64,000 nt of DNA from Syntrophomonas sp. (GTDB lineage: Bacteria; Bacillota; Syntrophomonadia; Syntrophomonadales; Syntrophomonadaceae). The stretch lies in assembly GCA_016841875.1 (NCBI GenBank), contig JAENYG010000010.1, positions 53,334 to 117,333 on the forward strand. Reading direction: 5' to 3'. The first letter of the stretch is position 1, and the number at the start of each line of letters is the position of its first letter. The notes beneath the pieces are model-generated. The model worked only from the letters and a program-made list of their open reading frames with translations. It did not search any database and was not told the origin of the DNA. Below are positions 42,026 through 51,467 of the stretch, one piece after another. The position numbers were made by a program, and so were the translations under genes.

Positions 42026-44155
42026 TTACTTTTGTAGTGATTGCCATACCACCTCAGCAAGATCGAATACTTTAGTCTGTTCTTCTGCTTCAGCAGCTTT
42101 TACACCGTCCGAAATCATAGTCAAGCAGAACGGACAGTTGGTAATAATCATTTCTGGAGTAGGCTCTAGAAGCTGATCGGTTCTGGTATCATTAATACGC
42201 TTGTAACCTTCCACAGCATCTTCTTCCAGCCACATCCGCCCGCCGCCGGCTCCACAGCAGAATCCAAAGTTTCTGGCTTTTTCAATTTCAACAATGTTCA
42301 AACCTGCTGTCGCCAGTACCTTTCTGGGCTCATCATAGATATTATTATGCCTGCCCAGGAAGCAGGAATCATGATAAGTTACCTTGGTACCAAGTTTTCC
42401 TGGTTTCAGCTTGCCTTCGGCAATAAGTTTAGCAAGAAATTCCGTATAATGATATACTTCATACTTGCCGCCCATCTGGGGATATTCATTCTTCAAAGCA
42501 TTATAACCATGCGGACAAACTACGATAATCTTCTTAACTCCATAGTTATTGAATGATTCGAGGTTCTGCTGTACCAGGGTCTGGTATAGATATTCATTAC
42601 CCAACCTTCTAGCGGAATCTCCGCAGCAGAACTCTTCTGTTCCCAGGTAACCAAAAGATATTCCGGCTTCATTCAACAACCTGACCAATGCTTCTCCAAC
42701 TTTCTTATATCGATCATCAAAGGATACAGCACAGCCTGCATAGAGCAGATATTCAAATTCTTTACCATCTTCGGGGAGCAGATTAACGATGTCTCTGACT
42801 CCTCTTTCGTTTAACCATTCTGCACGACCAGCCCAACCAACACCCCATGGATTGTAGTTACGCTCCATGTTGGTAAATGCCATCTGTGCTTCTCCCAGCA
42901 TATCACCCTGCCACATAACCAGGTTTCTGCGCATCTCAACGATCTTAGGAATATGCTCAATAAACATCGGGCAATGTTCCATACATGCACGGCAATTGGT
43001 ACAATCCCAGATTACCTCGGTAGTTACCACATCATAAAGCAGGCTCTGTTCCATCGGGTTTACTGCTTCTTCAGCTTCTTCGGTCATAGCCACCATTTCA
43101 GCTTCTTCGCCGGAATCCTTGGCAGCAATCAGATAAGGAGCCTTGGCGTCCAGATGTTCTTTCATTGCCTGTATAAGAGTAAGTTTAGGATTCAGGGCTT
43201 TACCAGTGTTATATGCCGGGCAATTTTCCTGGCATCTTCCACAGCGGATACAAGCGTCCAAATCCAGTAAATCTTTCCAGCCAAACTCTTCAATATTTTC
43301 AACACCAAAAGATGTCGCTTCCTCTATATTCTCTACCATACGGCACGCTGAAGGTTCCAGATCCCGGAAGGTATAGTTGAGCATGCTGGCCATAATATGC
43401 CATAGTTTGGTGAATGGAACCAGAGCAACGAACAGGAATGCAATTGTCATATGGAACCACCAGAGTATGCGATGCCACATGAGCAACGATTCTAACTGCC
43501 CATTCACGAACCACTGGGCAAAAATCCAGCCTAGGGGAGATGCCTGCTGCTCATATGCAATCTGGGCCATAGTAGTGGACTGGATAATCTGTGCCGCTAT
43601 TCTTAAACCTTCTATAAAGAACCCGGTTAATAATATTGCCAGTATGAGTAATATAACCCATCCATCTGAGGTTTTGGTATCATTTAAACGGTCTGGTTTC
43701 TGTGCATACCTGACTACCGCAAGAACTATAATTCCAACTAAAGCCAGGAATCCAAGTACATCAACTACAGCTGAAAAAGCTATATAAGTTCCACCCTCAA
43801 CCTTGGGGAAATGCAGCCAGTAATGAGAGGCATCTACCCCAGCCGCCAGAGCCAGTACCAAAAATCCCCAGAACAAAAGAAAATGCATCCACCCTGCCAG
43901 CGGCTTTTTGATAACTTTAGCCTGAGCAAAGCTGTACAGTAATAATGAGACTATTCTCTCACCGATTCTGTCATTGCGATGCAGTTCACCTTTGGCCAGC
44001 GTCCAAACCTGGAATCTTTTATAAAAGCCATAAAGAAAAATACCTATGGGTATAAACATAAAGAGATAAATCAGCCATTCGTAGGGAACGTTAGCCCCCA
44101 CCATACGCATGGGGACATCATAGCCACCTTCTATTGGATGAAATCCAAAAATCAT
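42026..44155 (-). CDS. Membrane Fe-S oxidoreductase, EtfAB:menaquinone oxidoreductase
   Basis: 709 aa. Residues about 25-270 hold five to six membrane helices resembling the NarI gamma subunit, with histidines in helices (GWMHFLLFWGF, DASHYWLH, MWHRILWWFHMTIAF, TKLWHIM) suited to two haem b. Then come two [4Fe-4S] motifs (CIRCGRCQENCPAYN, CTNCRACMEHCPMF) and two CCG domains (FCCGDSARR, FGFCCGAGGG) that in HdrB-like proteins ligate special [4Fe-4S] clusters. In syntrophic butyrate oxidisers this class takes electrons from EtfAB and reduces menaquinone, the energy-critical step. It is downstream of etfA, after a long hairpin. Confidence 0.9.
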   Translation of the reverse strand: MIFGFHPIEGGYDVPMRMVGANVPYEWLIYLFMFIPIGIFLYGFYKRFQVWTLAKGELHRNDRIGERIVSLLLYSFAQAKVIKKPLAGWMHFLLFWGFLVLALAAGVDASHYWLHFPKVEGGTYIAFSAVVDVLGFLALVGIIVLAVVRYAQKPDRLNDTKTSDGWVILLILAILLTGFFIEGLRIAAQIIQSTTMAQIAYEQQASPLGWIFAQWFVNGQLESLLMWHRILWWFHMTIAFLFVALVPFTKLWHIMASMLNYTFRDLEPSACRMVENIEEATSFGVENIEEFGWKDLLDLDACIRCGRCQENCPAYNTGKALNPKLTLIQAMKEHLDAKAPYLIAAKDSGEEAEMVAMTEEAEEAVNPMEQSLLYDVVTTEVIWDCTNCRACMEHCPMFIEHIPKIVEMRRNLVMWQGDMLGEAQMAFTNMERNYNPWGVGWAGRAEWLNERGVRDIVNLLPEDGKEFEYLLYAGCAVSFDDRYKKVGEALVRLLNEAGISFGYLGTEEFCCGDSARRLGNEYLYQTLVQQNLESFNNYGVKKIIVVCPHGYNALKNEYPQMGGKYEVYHYTEFLAKLIAEGKLKPGKLGTKVTYHDSCFLGRHNNIYDEPRKVLATAGLNIVEIEKARNFGFCCGAGGGRMWLEEDAVEGYKRINDTRTDQLLEPTPEMIITNCPFCLTMISDGVKAAEAEEQTKVFDLAEVVWQSLQK

Positions 44156-44185
44156 TGTACAATTCCCTCCTTAAATACAGCTGGC

Positions 44186-44218
44186 TTTACTGGATATACC
44201 ACTGGTATATCCAGTAAA
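44186..44218 (-). promoter_or_regulatory. Perfect 15-bp intercistronic hairpin
   Basis: TTTACTGGATATACC (44186-44200), 3-nt loop, and its exact complement (44204-44218). No U-run follows, so it is not a standard terminator. Placed between etfA and the Fe-S oxidoreductase gene, it may stabilise or process the etf mRNA and tune the protein ratio, or be a protein-binding site. Confidence 0.7.
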
Positions 44219-44246
44219 CGCCTTTTCCTCACCCCTGCCAGAATGA

Positions 44247-45203
44247 CTATTTTTTCAGTTCTGTAACAAGTGTAGGTATTACTTTGAATAGATCTGCTAC
44301 TACACCAAAATCTGATACATTAAATATGGGAGCTTCAGGGTCAGTATTAATAGCTGCAATGAACTTGGAGGAGGACATACCAGCTAGATGCTGGATAGCA
44401 CCGGAAATTCCAGCCGCAATATACAGATTCGGGCAGACAACCTTCCCGGTCTGACCAACCTGCAGTTCATGTCCTAACCATCCTGAATCGATTGATGCAC
44501 GAGATCCACCAACAGCTGCTCCCAGCAGGTCGGCCAGAGTCTCAACCAACTTAATTCCATCCGGGCCTTTGCATCCACGTCCACCGGATACAACAGTTTC
44601 AGCTTCAGTCAGATCTGGTCTGGCTGATACCGTGGGGACGAAGGACTTAATGTTCTGATAAACATCTGCAGCAGTGGCAGCTATAGCTGGTTTGACAACT
44701 GCTCCAGCACCTGCGGATTCGACTACTTCCATGACCCCAGCACGGATGGTAGCCATAACCGGATTGGTAGCGACTTCTACTTTAGCTAATGCTTTACCAG
44801 CATAAATGGCTCTGGTAAACACTCCTTTGCCTGCTGACAGTTCAACCGCTATAGCATCAGTTGCTAACCCTGCTTCAAGTTTCTGAGCCATCCGGGAAGC
44901 AAAATCCCTGCCATTAAATGTGTGAGCAAAAAGTACCGCATTAGGACTGTACTCTGCTATCATGGCAGCTAATTGTGCTACATAAGCACCAGTGTTATAT
45001 TCTGCAAATACATCGCCTTCTACAGCGTAAACTTTATCTGCACCATATTTAGCAAATTCAGAAGCTAGTCCCTCTACACTTTTACCAAAAACGACCGCAC
45101 TAACTTCATCGCCAATTTTTTTGGCTTCTGACAGCATCTCGTAAGTAACCTTACGAATATTACCGTCTCTCTGTTCTACAATTACCCATGTTCCTGCCAT
45201 CAA
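44247..45203 (-). CDS. etfA: Electron transfer flavoprotein alpha subunit
   Basis: 318 aa. The FAD-binding signature is in the C-terminal part (VVSGGRGCKGPDGIKLVETLADLLGAAVGGSRASIDSGWLGHELQVGQTGKVVCPNLYIAAGISGAIQHLAGM), the classic ETF-alpha domain. The first half pairs with EtfB. It receives electrons from acyl-CoA dehydrogenases and here probably hands them to the downstream membrane oxidoreductase. It begins 42 nt after etfB. Confidence 0.97.
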   Translation of the reverse strand: MMAGTWVIVEQRDGNIRKVTYEMLSEAKKIGDEVSAVVFGKSVEGLASEFAKYGADKVYAVEGDVFAEYNTGAYVAQLAAMIAEYSPNAVLFAHTFNGRDFASRMAQKLEAGLATDAIAVELSAGKGVFTRAIYAGKALAKVEVATNPVMATIRAGVMEVVESAGAGAVVKPAIAATAADVYQNIKSFVPTVSARPDLTEAETVVSGGRGCKGPDGIKLVETLADLLGAAVGGSRASIDSGWLGHELQVGQTGKVVCPNLYIAAGISGAIQHLAGMSSSKFIAAINTDPEAPIFNVSDFGVVADLFKVIPTLVTELKK

Positions 45204-45245
45204 TTACCCTCCTTTTATTAATAAGTAATCGTTATATCACAACTA

Positions 45246-46001
45246 TTAAACTTCAATTTTAACGGTGTTCTTCATCCAATCAGCCAGCTTAGCAGCACAT
45301 ACTTCGGGGTCATCTTCAACTTTGATACCAGCCTGTTTTGCAGGAGGCATTGCAAATTCTATGATGGTAACCTTATTGTCAGCTGCTGCAGCATCAGCGG
45401 TGGTGACGGGCTTTTTCTTAGCCTGCATGATACCCTTCATCGAAGGATAACGAGGTTCGTTCCAGCTTACCTGAGAAGAAATAACAGCAGGCAGTACAAC
45501 CTCTGCTACCAGAGTACCACCATCAGCTTCACAGGTACAGGTTGCTTTTCCGTCAGCAACTTCTATTTCGGTTATGACGTTAATGTGCGGTAATCCCAAA
45601 ATTTCAGCAATACGGGTAGGAACCTGTGATGAACCATCATCAGCAGCAACATGGCCTGCTAGTATGATGTCAGGATTTTCTTCTTTTATGGCAGCAGCCA
45701 GAGCAATTGCTCTTGCATATTCATCCGCTCCAGTGTCCTGTTTTATCAGAATTCCCCGGTCTGCGCCCATTGCCAGAGCTGTACGAATAGCGTCCATAGC
45801 CTTGTCAGATCCTGCAGATAGTACAACTACTTCATCTACAACTTTCTTTTCCTTTAACTGGATACCACCTTCTACCGCGACTTCATCATACGGATTAATG
45901 ATCAAATTAATCCCTGCATCTGCTATTTTGCCATCCTTCAATTCAATTTTGGCTTCGGTGTCGAATGTCTGCTTTACACAAACTAGAACCTTCAAGTCCA
46001 T
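45246..46001 (-). CDS. etfB: Electron transfer flavoprotein beta subunit
   Basis: 251 aa. VCVKQTFDTEAKIELKDGKI, NPYDEVAVE, the long nucleotide-binding loop AADDGSSQVPTRIAEILGLP and PAVISSQVSWNEPRYPSMKGIMQAKKKP are typical ETF-beta blocks. First gene of the operon, with GGAGGAA before the ATG. With EtfA it shuttles electrons between acyl-CoA dehydrogenase and menaquinone; whether this pair can bifurcate cannot be told from this text. Confidence 0.97.
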   Translation of the reverse strand: MDLKVLVCVKQTFDTEAKIELKDGKIADAGINLIINPYDEVAVEGGIQLKEKKVVDEVVVLSAGSDKAMDAIRTALAMGADRGILIKQDTGADEYARAIALAAAIKEENPDIILAGHVAADDGSSQVPTRIAEILGLPHINVITEIEVADGKATCTCEADGGTLVAEVVLPAVISSQVSWNEPRYPSMKGIMQAKKKPVTTADAAAADNKVTIIEFAMPPAKQAGIKVEDDPEVCAAKLADWMKNTVKIEV

Positions 46002-46089
46002 TCCTCCTTTTCATCTAATAATTGTTTTTTCTAAGTTCAACTCCAGAGTGCTGTGATAGTATCCATCACCCCCACGAAAAATTGTATAT

Positions 46090-46120
46090 ATTATAATTGC
46101 CTACGGCAGTTTACCGCCAA
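46090..46120 (-). promoter_or_regulatory. Putative promoter of etfB
   Basis: Minus strand TTGGCG (46120-46115), 19-nt spacer, TATAAT (46095-46090). The spacer is long for sigma-A. The -35 overlaps an imperfect palindrome (GGCGGTAAACTGCC), a possible operator. Confidence 0.4.
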
Positions 46121-46248
46121 TAGAAAAATAAACGAATATCCAATTTATTATTTCTATGCCCGCACAGCATTTCCTGCTTATCTTTACATTTCGATTTTTT
46201 TTTTGCTTTTACGCTATTTTTTAGTTATTTTTATTAAATAATGTATTA

Positions 46249-47037
46249 CTATTTATCATCTTGCTTTTGATAGAAGAATATGGCTATAGATGATAAACCA
46301 AGTTCCTTGGCCTGAAATATCTGTTCAGTACTGCCAATAAATAATACTCCCTTGGCTCTCATAGCACTAGAAAACTTTTTGTACAAAAGATTTTTACTAT
46401 CTTCGGTAAAATATATTACTACATTCCTGCATAAAATAAGGTCAAATCCATCATCAAATTTGTCTTTTAGCAGGTCCTGCCGTTTAAAAGCGACCATATT
46501 TTTTATTTCATTATTGATACTATAGAAATCGCCCTGCTGGGTAAAATATTTTTTTAGATAGCCGGCAGGTACATTTTCAACCGCCTTTTTACTATAAAGC
46601 CCAATATCAGCCTTTTCCAGTACTCCTCGATCAATGTCGGTAGCAAGTATTTTACCATCCAGGGGTAGATTATTTTCCAGCGCCAGTATAGCCAGCGAGT
46701 AAGCTTCTTCTCCAGTCGAACATCCTGCGCTCCAAATTTTTATTTTATTACGCTGTTTAACCAAATCAGGTATTATATCACCCGAAAGTTTCTGCCAGTG
46801 ATTATTATTCCTAAAAAATTCAGATACATTAATAGTTATATGAAGAACAAATCGATCCAGGATGTCTTTATCTGTCCTCAAAATACGGATAAATTCTTCG
46901 TAATCATTTATTTCCAGAGAGCGCATAAAACTACTTATGCGTCTCTCCATTTGTGGCCTTTTGTAAAAAGTAAGGTCAATTTTACTTATTTGTTCAAAAT
47001 TAGTTATGAACCATTCCCATGTTCTCATTACTGGCAT
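46249..47037 (-). CDS. cheR: CheR-type protein-glutamate methyltransferase
   Basis: 262 aa from ATG 47035-47037, spaced 8 nt from AGGAGGGG; a longer form from 47064 lies inside hemL. Methylates glutamates on chemoreceptors using SAM. N-terminal helical domain (residues 1-70, with FYKRPQMERRISSFMR) then the methyltransferase fold: IWSAGCSTGEEAYSLAILALE (SAM site), ATDIDRGVLEKADIG, FDLILCRNVVIYF. It is the last gene of the haem operon and directly abuts hemL. No other chemotaxis gene is in the window. Confidence 0.92.
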   Translation of the reverse strand: MPVMRTWEWFITNFEQISKIDLTFYKRPQMERRISSFMRSLEINDYEEFIRILRTDKDILDRFVLHITINVSEFFRNNNHWQKLSGDIIPDLVKQRNKIKIWSAGCSTGEEAYSLAILALENNLPLDGKILATDIDRGVLEKADIGLYSKKAVENVPAGYLKKYFTQQGDFYSINNEIKNMVAFKRQDLLKDKFDDGFDLILCRNVVIYFTEDSKNLLYKKFSSAMRAKGVLFIGSTEQIFQAKELGLSSIAIFFYQKQDDK

Positions 47038-47042
47038 ATGAT

Positions 47043-48341
47043 CTACCCCTCCTGCATGCTCCAATATAACCCTTTTTCTATCGCAGACACTGTTCTGTCT
47101 ATATCTTTTAAGGTGTGGGCAGCAGATATAAAACAGACTTCAAACTGTGAGGGTGGAAAGTAAATTCCTTCGCTCAACAAAGTTCTATAAAATTTTGCAA
47201 ATCTTTTGGTATCAGAGCTAACCGCAGTACCATAATCTTTAACCTGGCGGTTAGTAAAAAATAATGAAAACATAGAACCCAGATGGTTTATCTGATATTC
47301 AAGACCACAGGAAGTCAGAACCTTTTTTATTCCATTAACCATATATTGGCCCAGATCATTAATATAGGTGTAATAGTCATTATTTTTCAATAGTCTCAAT
47401 GTTGCCGATCCGGCTGCCATCGCCAGCGGATTTCCTGATAGGGTTCCGGCCTGATAAACATCCCCTTCTGGAGCTACCCTATCCATAATGTCCTGACGGC
47501 CACCGTATGCACCAACCGGCAAACCTCCTCCGATTATCTTTCCCAGAGTAGTAATATCCGGTTCTATTTCAATTAAATTCTGATAACCTCCATAGCAGGT
47601 TCTGAATCCGCTTATTACTTCATCAAATATCAGTAAACTTCCATATTGTTCCGTAATTCTACGTAGCTCCACCAGAAATTCATTTTCAGGTATAATCAGA
47701 CCCATATTGCCCGCAATTGGTTCCACAATTACAGCTGCAATATCTCTGCCTGATAACTCAAAAATCTCTTCCAAAGACTCAATATCGTTATAGCTTGAAA
47801 CCAGTGTACCCCCAGCATATTCAACCGGAATACCGGGACTGGTTGGAACCCCAGCCGTTAACAATCCGGAACCTGCTTTGATCAAAAATGAATCTGCATG
47901 TCCATGGTAACAGCCTTCGAATTTTAGGATCTTATCCCTGCCAGTATAGGCTCGGGCCAACCTGGCTGCGCTCATGGTGGCCTCGGTACCGGAACTAACC
48001 ATACGAACTTTATCTATAGATGGTATAGCTTCACATATCAGTTGGGCTAATTCTATTTCTTTTTCACAGGGAGCACCATAGCTGGTTCCAAGTTCTGCAG
48101 CACGGCAAATAGCTCTAACTATATCCGGATGTGCATGTCCAAGGATCAGAGGTCCCCAGGAACATACATAATCTATATATTCATTATCATCAATATCATA
48201 TATTTTTGATCCCTTGGCTTTCTCAATAAAAAGAGGATCAAGGCCGACCGCTTTAAAGGCTCTCACGGGACTGTTCACGCCACCAGGGATTAGTTCCTGA
48301 GCTCTGGCAAACATCTCTCGGGACTTTATCGGATCGTTCAT
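47043..48341 (-). CDS. hemL: Glutamate-1-semialdehyde 2,1-aminomutase
   Basis: 432 aa. PLP enzyme producing 5-aminolevulinate. Motifs: [38 protein letters not shown] and the PLP lysine in [19 protein letters not shown]. With HemA it forms the C5 pathway for ALA. It lies 40 nt downstream of ahbB and ends in TAG within the Shine-Dalgarno region of cheR. Confidence 0.97.
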   Translation of the reverse strand: MNDPIKSREMFARAQELIPGGVNSPVRAFKAVGLDPLFIEKAKGSKIYDIDDNEYIDYVCSWGPLILGHAHPDIVRAICRAAELGTSYGAPCEKEIELAQLICEAIPSIDKVRMVSSGTEATMSAARLARAYTGRDKILKFEGCYHGHADSFLIKAGSGLLTAGVPTSPGIPVEYAGGTLVSSYNDIESLEEIFELSGRDIAAVIVEPIAGNMGLIIPENEFLVELRRITEQYGSLLIFDEVISGFRTCYGGYQNLIEIEPDITTLGKIIGGGLPVGAYGGRQDIMDRVAPEGDVYQAGTLSGNPLAMAAGSATLRLLKNNDYYTYINDLGQYMVNGIKKVLTSCGLEYQINHLGSMFSLFFTNRQVKDYGTAVSSDTKRFAKFYRTLLSEGIYFPPSQFEVCFISAAHTLKDIDRTVSAIEKGLYWSMQEG

Positions 48342-48379
48342 GCCGCACCTCCATATAAATATAAGCTGAAATATAAATT

Positions 48380-48853
48380 CTAACCATTAAAATATTCCAT
48401 GCTGGTTTTCTTCAATTCCTGTTTGCTTTTTATAATTAAAAAATCATCTAGCCCTGTTCTTTTAGCAATATTATCAATTAGGCTTACTAACTGCTCCTCA
48501 GTTTTGGCATGAATCATAGCGAATAACGGGTAGGGAAATGATTCCGGTACTTCCCTGAAATAACAATGACTAACTTCTTTATACTCGGCCATTATCCTTC
48601 CGGCCTGATCCGCGAATTCGGAATCGGTTTTCCAGGCCACCATAGCATTAACCAGGTATCCAGCTTTTTGATGGCGCAAAACAGCACCCATTCTCCTAAT
48701 TATACCTTTTTCCTGCATCATTTTGATACGCTTTACAATTTCCTGCTCAGAGATATCAATAGAATCTGATAAGGCTTTATAGGGTCGTCTGGATACGGGA
48801 ACATCTCTTTGAATACTTTTGATTATATCTTTATCAACCTTATCGTAATTCAT
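48380..48853 (-). CDS. ahbB: Siroheme decarboxylase, AhbB subunit
   Basis: 157 aa from ATG 48851-48853, spaced 7 nt from GGAG inside the end of ahbA. Lrp/AsnC-like fold with a winged helix ([24 protein letters not shown]) and a RAM-like domain. With AhbA it decarboxylates siroheme to 12,18-didecarboxysiroheme, the first committed step of the alternative haem route. Catalytic histidine candidates are in VLRHQKAG and [24 protein letters not shown]. It begins 4 nt after ahbA stops. Confidence 0.9.
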   Translation of the reverse strand: MNYDKVDKDIIKSIQRDVPVSRRPYKALSDSIDISEQEIVKRIKMMQEKGIIRRMGAVLRHQKAGYLVNAMVAWKTDSEFADQAGRIMAEYKEVSHCYFREVPESFPYPLFAMIHAKTEEQLVSLIDNIAKRTGLDDFLIIKSKQELKKTSMEYFNG

Positions 48854-48857
48854 AAGC

Positions 48858-49313
48858 TTACTCCATTTCAAAGGATACTCTTATCTTATAAACTTTTTGG
48901 GTCGGCATACAGCTAATTATAATATGAAATGCTGCCTCAAGCTCCTTGATAATTCTTCCTCTGTCCTCTATTGAGGGCGTAGTGAGGGTGAACCAGATAT
49001 TTAATTCATGGTCACGAACATAGTTGTGAGTAATATATGGAATATTATTAACGACTTCTGCAAATTCACTTATCTTATGCTCCGGCATCTTACATGCACA
49101 CAAGGTAGACTTGTAGCCAACACTGTCGGCATTAATAACTGCTCCAATTCGTCTGATAATTCCCTTTTCCTTTAAACTTTCTATCCTCCCTGCAGCATCA
49201 GAAAAGCTGATATCCAGTTCATCAGCTATGACCCGAAAAGGATCGACTGCGATAGGAAATTGGTTCTGCAAAACATCCAGCAGTTTTTTATCTATATCCT
49301 CCAGCTTATCCAT
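48858..49313 (-). CDS. ahbA: Siroheme decarboxylase, AhbA subunit
   Basis: 151 aa, paralogous to AhbB (shared EKGIIRR-GAV blocks). Opens DIDKKLLDVLQNQFPIAVDPFRVIADELDIS; the conserved HNYVRDHELNIWFTLT corresponds to the NYxRxHxxNxWF signature of AhbA/NirDL-type proteins. It overlaps ahbD by 8 nt. Forms a heterodimer with AhbB. Confidence 0.92.
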   Translation of the reverse strand: MDKLEDIDKKLLDVLQNQFPIAVDPFRVIADELDISFSDAAGRIESLKEKGIIRRIGAVINADSVGYKSTLCACKMPEHKISEFAEVVNNIPYITHNYVRDHELNIWFTLTTPSIEDRGRIIKELEAAFHIIISCMPTQKVYKIRVSFEME

Positions 49314-50316
49314 TCTCCCTTACCCCTTTAGGTTTATAAAGACACCATTCATCTTCTGCCATATAGTCTCCATTACTGTAATAATAAGCCCGGGCTCTAC
49401 AGCCTCCGCACTTTAATTTGTATTCACATACTCCACATTTCCCTGCATAATCCATAGTTCTTAGATTTTTTAATAAATCATTTTCCTTCCAGATTTCATC
49501 AAATGGTTTTTCCCGGACATTTCCCAGGGGTATATCCAGGTATGCACAAGGCTGTACATCTCCGCGAGGACTGATAATACAATAGCTGATTCCCGCCAGG
49601 CATCCCCGGCTAAAACGCAGGTTCATTCCCATCATCTCAGCTATTCTCAAAAACTGAGGAGCACAAGTGGGTTTAATTTCTATATCAACTTCCTGCTGCT
49701 TTTTCATCAACCTGGTTATAGTTTTTTCGTACACGGTTACTCGTAATGCCTCTTCTTCAATATCAATGGCCCTTCCGGTAGGAACCAGAAAAAAAACATG
49801 GTAAGCAACGGCACCCAGCTGTACAGCATAATCGCAAACCGCTTCAATTTCTTCTACATTCCAATCCATTACGGTGGTGTTTATCTGTACGGGTATGCCT
49901 GCCTGCTGCAGATTAGTTATTCCTGCTAGAGTCAGGTTAAAAGCATTGGTCATTCCGCGAAATTTATCGTGTTTCTCTGCATCCAGACTGTCCAGGCTGA
50001 CTGCAGCCGCCATGATACCTGCCTCTTTCAGCCTTCCGGCAACTTCCGGAGTTATGAGGGTGGCATTGGTTCCCATGACCGCTCTCAAACCTGTTGCCCT
50101 GGCATAAGAGACCAGTTCAAAAATATCCGGCCGCATAACTGGCTCGCCACCGCTGAAAATCATGATTTGGAAGCCGGCCTGCTTGATTTCCCGGATCATT
50201 TTTTGTGCTTCCGATGTTGACAATTCCTGATCCAGTCTGGCCCCAGCATCCCGATAGCAATGCTCGCAGTATAAATTACATTGGTTAGTACTATTCCATG
50301 AAATTAACATAATCAT
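49306..50316 (-). CDS. ahbD: Radical SAM coproheme decarboxylase-type enzyme AhbD (NirJ2-like)
   Basis: 336 aa. Radical-SAM motif CNLYCEHC near residue 13, GGEP at about 57, and a C-terminal auxiliary-cluster region (RGCLAGISYC, PCAYLD, then CGVCEYKLKCGGCRARAY). Opening ISWNSTNQCNLYCEHCYRDAG is typical of the AhbD/NirJ2 branch. AhbD converts iron-coproporphyrin III to haem by two oxidative decarboxylations. The earliest in-frame start is the ATG at 50314-50316; a stop precedes it. The Shine-Dalgarno lies 24 nt upstream with a hairpin exactly between (see the element at 50317). Confidence 0.9.
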   Translation of the reverse strand: MIMLISWNSTNQCNLYCEHCYRDAGARLDQELSTSEAQKMIREIKQAGFQIMIFSGGEPVMRPDIFELVSYARATGLRAVMGTNATLITPEVAGRLKEAGIMAAAVSLDSLDAEKHDKFRGMTNAFNLTLAGITNLQQAGIPVQINTTVMDWNVEEIEAVCDYAVQLGAVAYHVFFLVPTGRAIDIEEEALRVTVYEKTITRLMKKQQEVDIEIKPTCAPQFLRIAEMMGMNLRFSRGCLAGISYCIISPRGDVQPCAYLDIPLGNVREKPFDEIWKENDLLKNLRTMDYAGKCGVCEYKLKCGGCRARAYYYSNGDYMAEDEWCLYKPKGVRENG

Positions 50317-50348
50317 TTGATAGTATCAAACTATCAATATTCACCTCC
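50317..50348 (-). promoter_or_regulatory. Hairpin in the Shine-Dalgarno spacer of ahbD
   Basis: GGAGGTGA (50348-50341), then ATA, then an 8-bp stem TTGATAGT / ACTATCAA with a 5-nt loop (50317-50337), then directly the ATG of ahbD. Linear spacing from GGAGG to the start is about 27 nt, too long; with the hairpin folded it is about 6 nt, the optimum. It could equally be a DNA operator palindrome. Confidence 0.65.
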
Positions 50349-50385
50349 GGCCCAAAAACTTGCTTATGTTTTGAGGTTTTACCTA

Positions 50386-51372
50386 TTAAATATCGTTCAA
50401 CATCCGGGCGGCCTCTTTGGCGGCATAAGTTAGAATCATATCCGCACCTGCTCTTTTTATGGACATGAGGATCTCCATCATTACCCGTTCTCCATCCAGC
50501 CAACCATTCTCAGCGGCCGCTTTAACCATAGAATATTCCCCGCTGACATTATAAGCTGAAACCGGCAGATCAAAGCGGTCTTTTACGGCCTTAATAACAT
50601 CAAGATAAGCCAGAGCCGGTTTAACCATAACTATATCTGCACCTTCTTCAATATCCAGAGCAACTTCTCTTAAGGCTTCTCTTATATTAGCCGGGTCCAT
50701 CTGATGGGTTCTTCTATCTCCAAATTGCGGAGTTGAATCAGCAGCATCCCGAAATGGCCCGTAAAATCCTGAGGCATATTTAGCCGCATAGGACATTATC
50801 GGTATATTTTCATAAGTATTTTCATCCAGGCATCTTCTAATATACGCTATCCGACCATCCATCATATCTGAAGGGGCAACCATATCGCAGCCCGCCCGGA
50901 CATGGGACAAGGCTTCTTTCGCCAGCAGTTCAAGGGTAGCATCATTATTGATCGTACCGTCCTTATCGACTAATCCACAGTGACCATGATCGGTGTACTC
51001 ACACATGCATACATCTGTAATAACCATGATTTCTGGGGAAGTGTCTTTTATCAAACGGATAGCTTGCTGTACCACACCATCATCTTGATAGCCACTGCTG
51101 CCACAGCTGTCTTTTACTTCCGGAATGCCAAATAAAATCACTCCCGGAATACCCAGGGATTCGATTTCTTTAATTTCCTTCTTCAGTTTATCATCAACTG
51201 AAAACTGGAAAACTCCTGGCATAGATTTTATGGGATTTTGCTTGTCCTGGCCATGAATAACAAATAATGGATAAATAAAATCATTTACCGAAATCGCGGT
51301 CTCCCTGACCATCCTTCGTATAGTTTCATTGCTTCTCAGTCTCCGCATTCTGTTATCAGGAAATCCCATCAA
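50386..51372 (-). CDS. hemB: Porphobilinogen synthase (delta-aminolevulinate dehydratase)
   Basis: 328 aa. Condenses two ALA to porphobilinogen. Motifs: [18 protein letters not shown] opening, [12 protein letters not shown] (zinc cysteine cluster), [40 protein letters not shown] (Schiff-base lysine), [12 protein letters not shown]. The three-cysteine zinc site (C-x-C-x7-C) is present, so it is a zinc-type enzyme. 95 nt separate it from ahbC. Confidence 0.97.
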   Translation of the reverse strand: MMGFPDNRMRRLRSNETIRRMVRETAISVNDFIYPLFVIHGQDKQNPIKSMPGVFQFSVDDKLKKEIKEIESLGIPGVILFGIPEVKDSCGSSGYQDDGVVQQAIRLIKDTSPEIMVITDVCMCEYTDHGHCGLVDKDGTINNDATLELLAKEALSHVRAGCDMVAPSDMMDGRIAYIRRCLDENTYENIPIMSYAAKYASGFYGPFRDAADSTPQFGDRRTHQMDPANIREALREVALDIEEGADIVMVKPALAYLDVIKAVKDRFDLPVSAYNVSGEYSMVKAAAENGWLDGERVMMEILMSIKRAGADMILTYAAKEAARMLNDI

Positions 51373-51467
51373 TAAACACCTCGCTTAAATTTAAACCAAA
51401 CAACAGTGATATCTATGCTTCCAGCTTATTTGCAAATTATGGTCTGCAAGCAGACGTTCCCCTGTTT

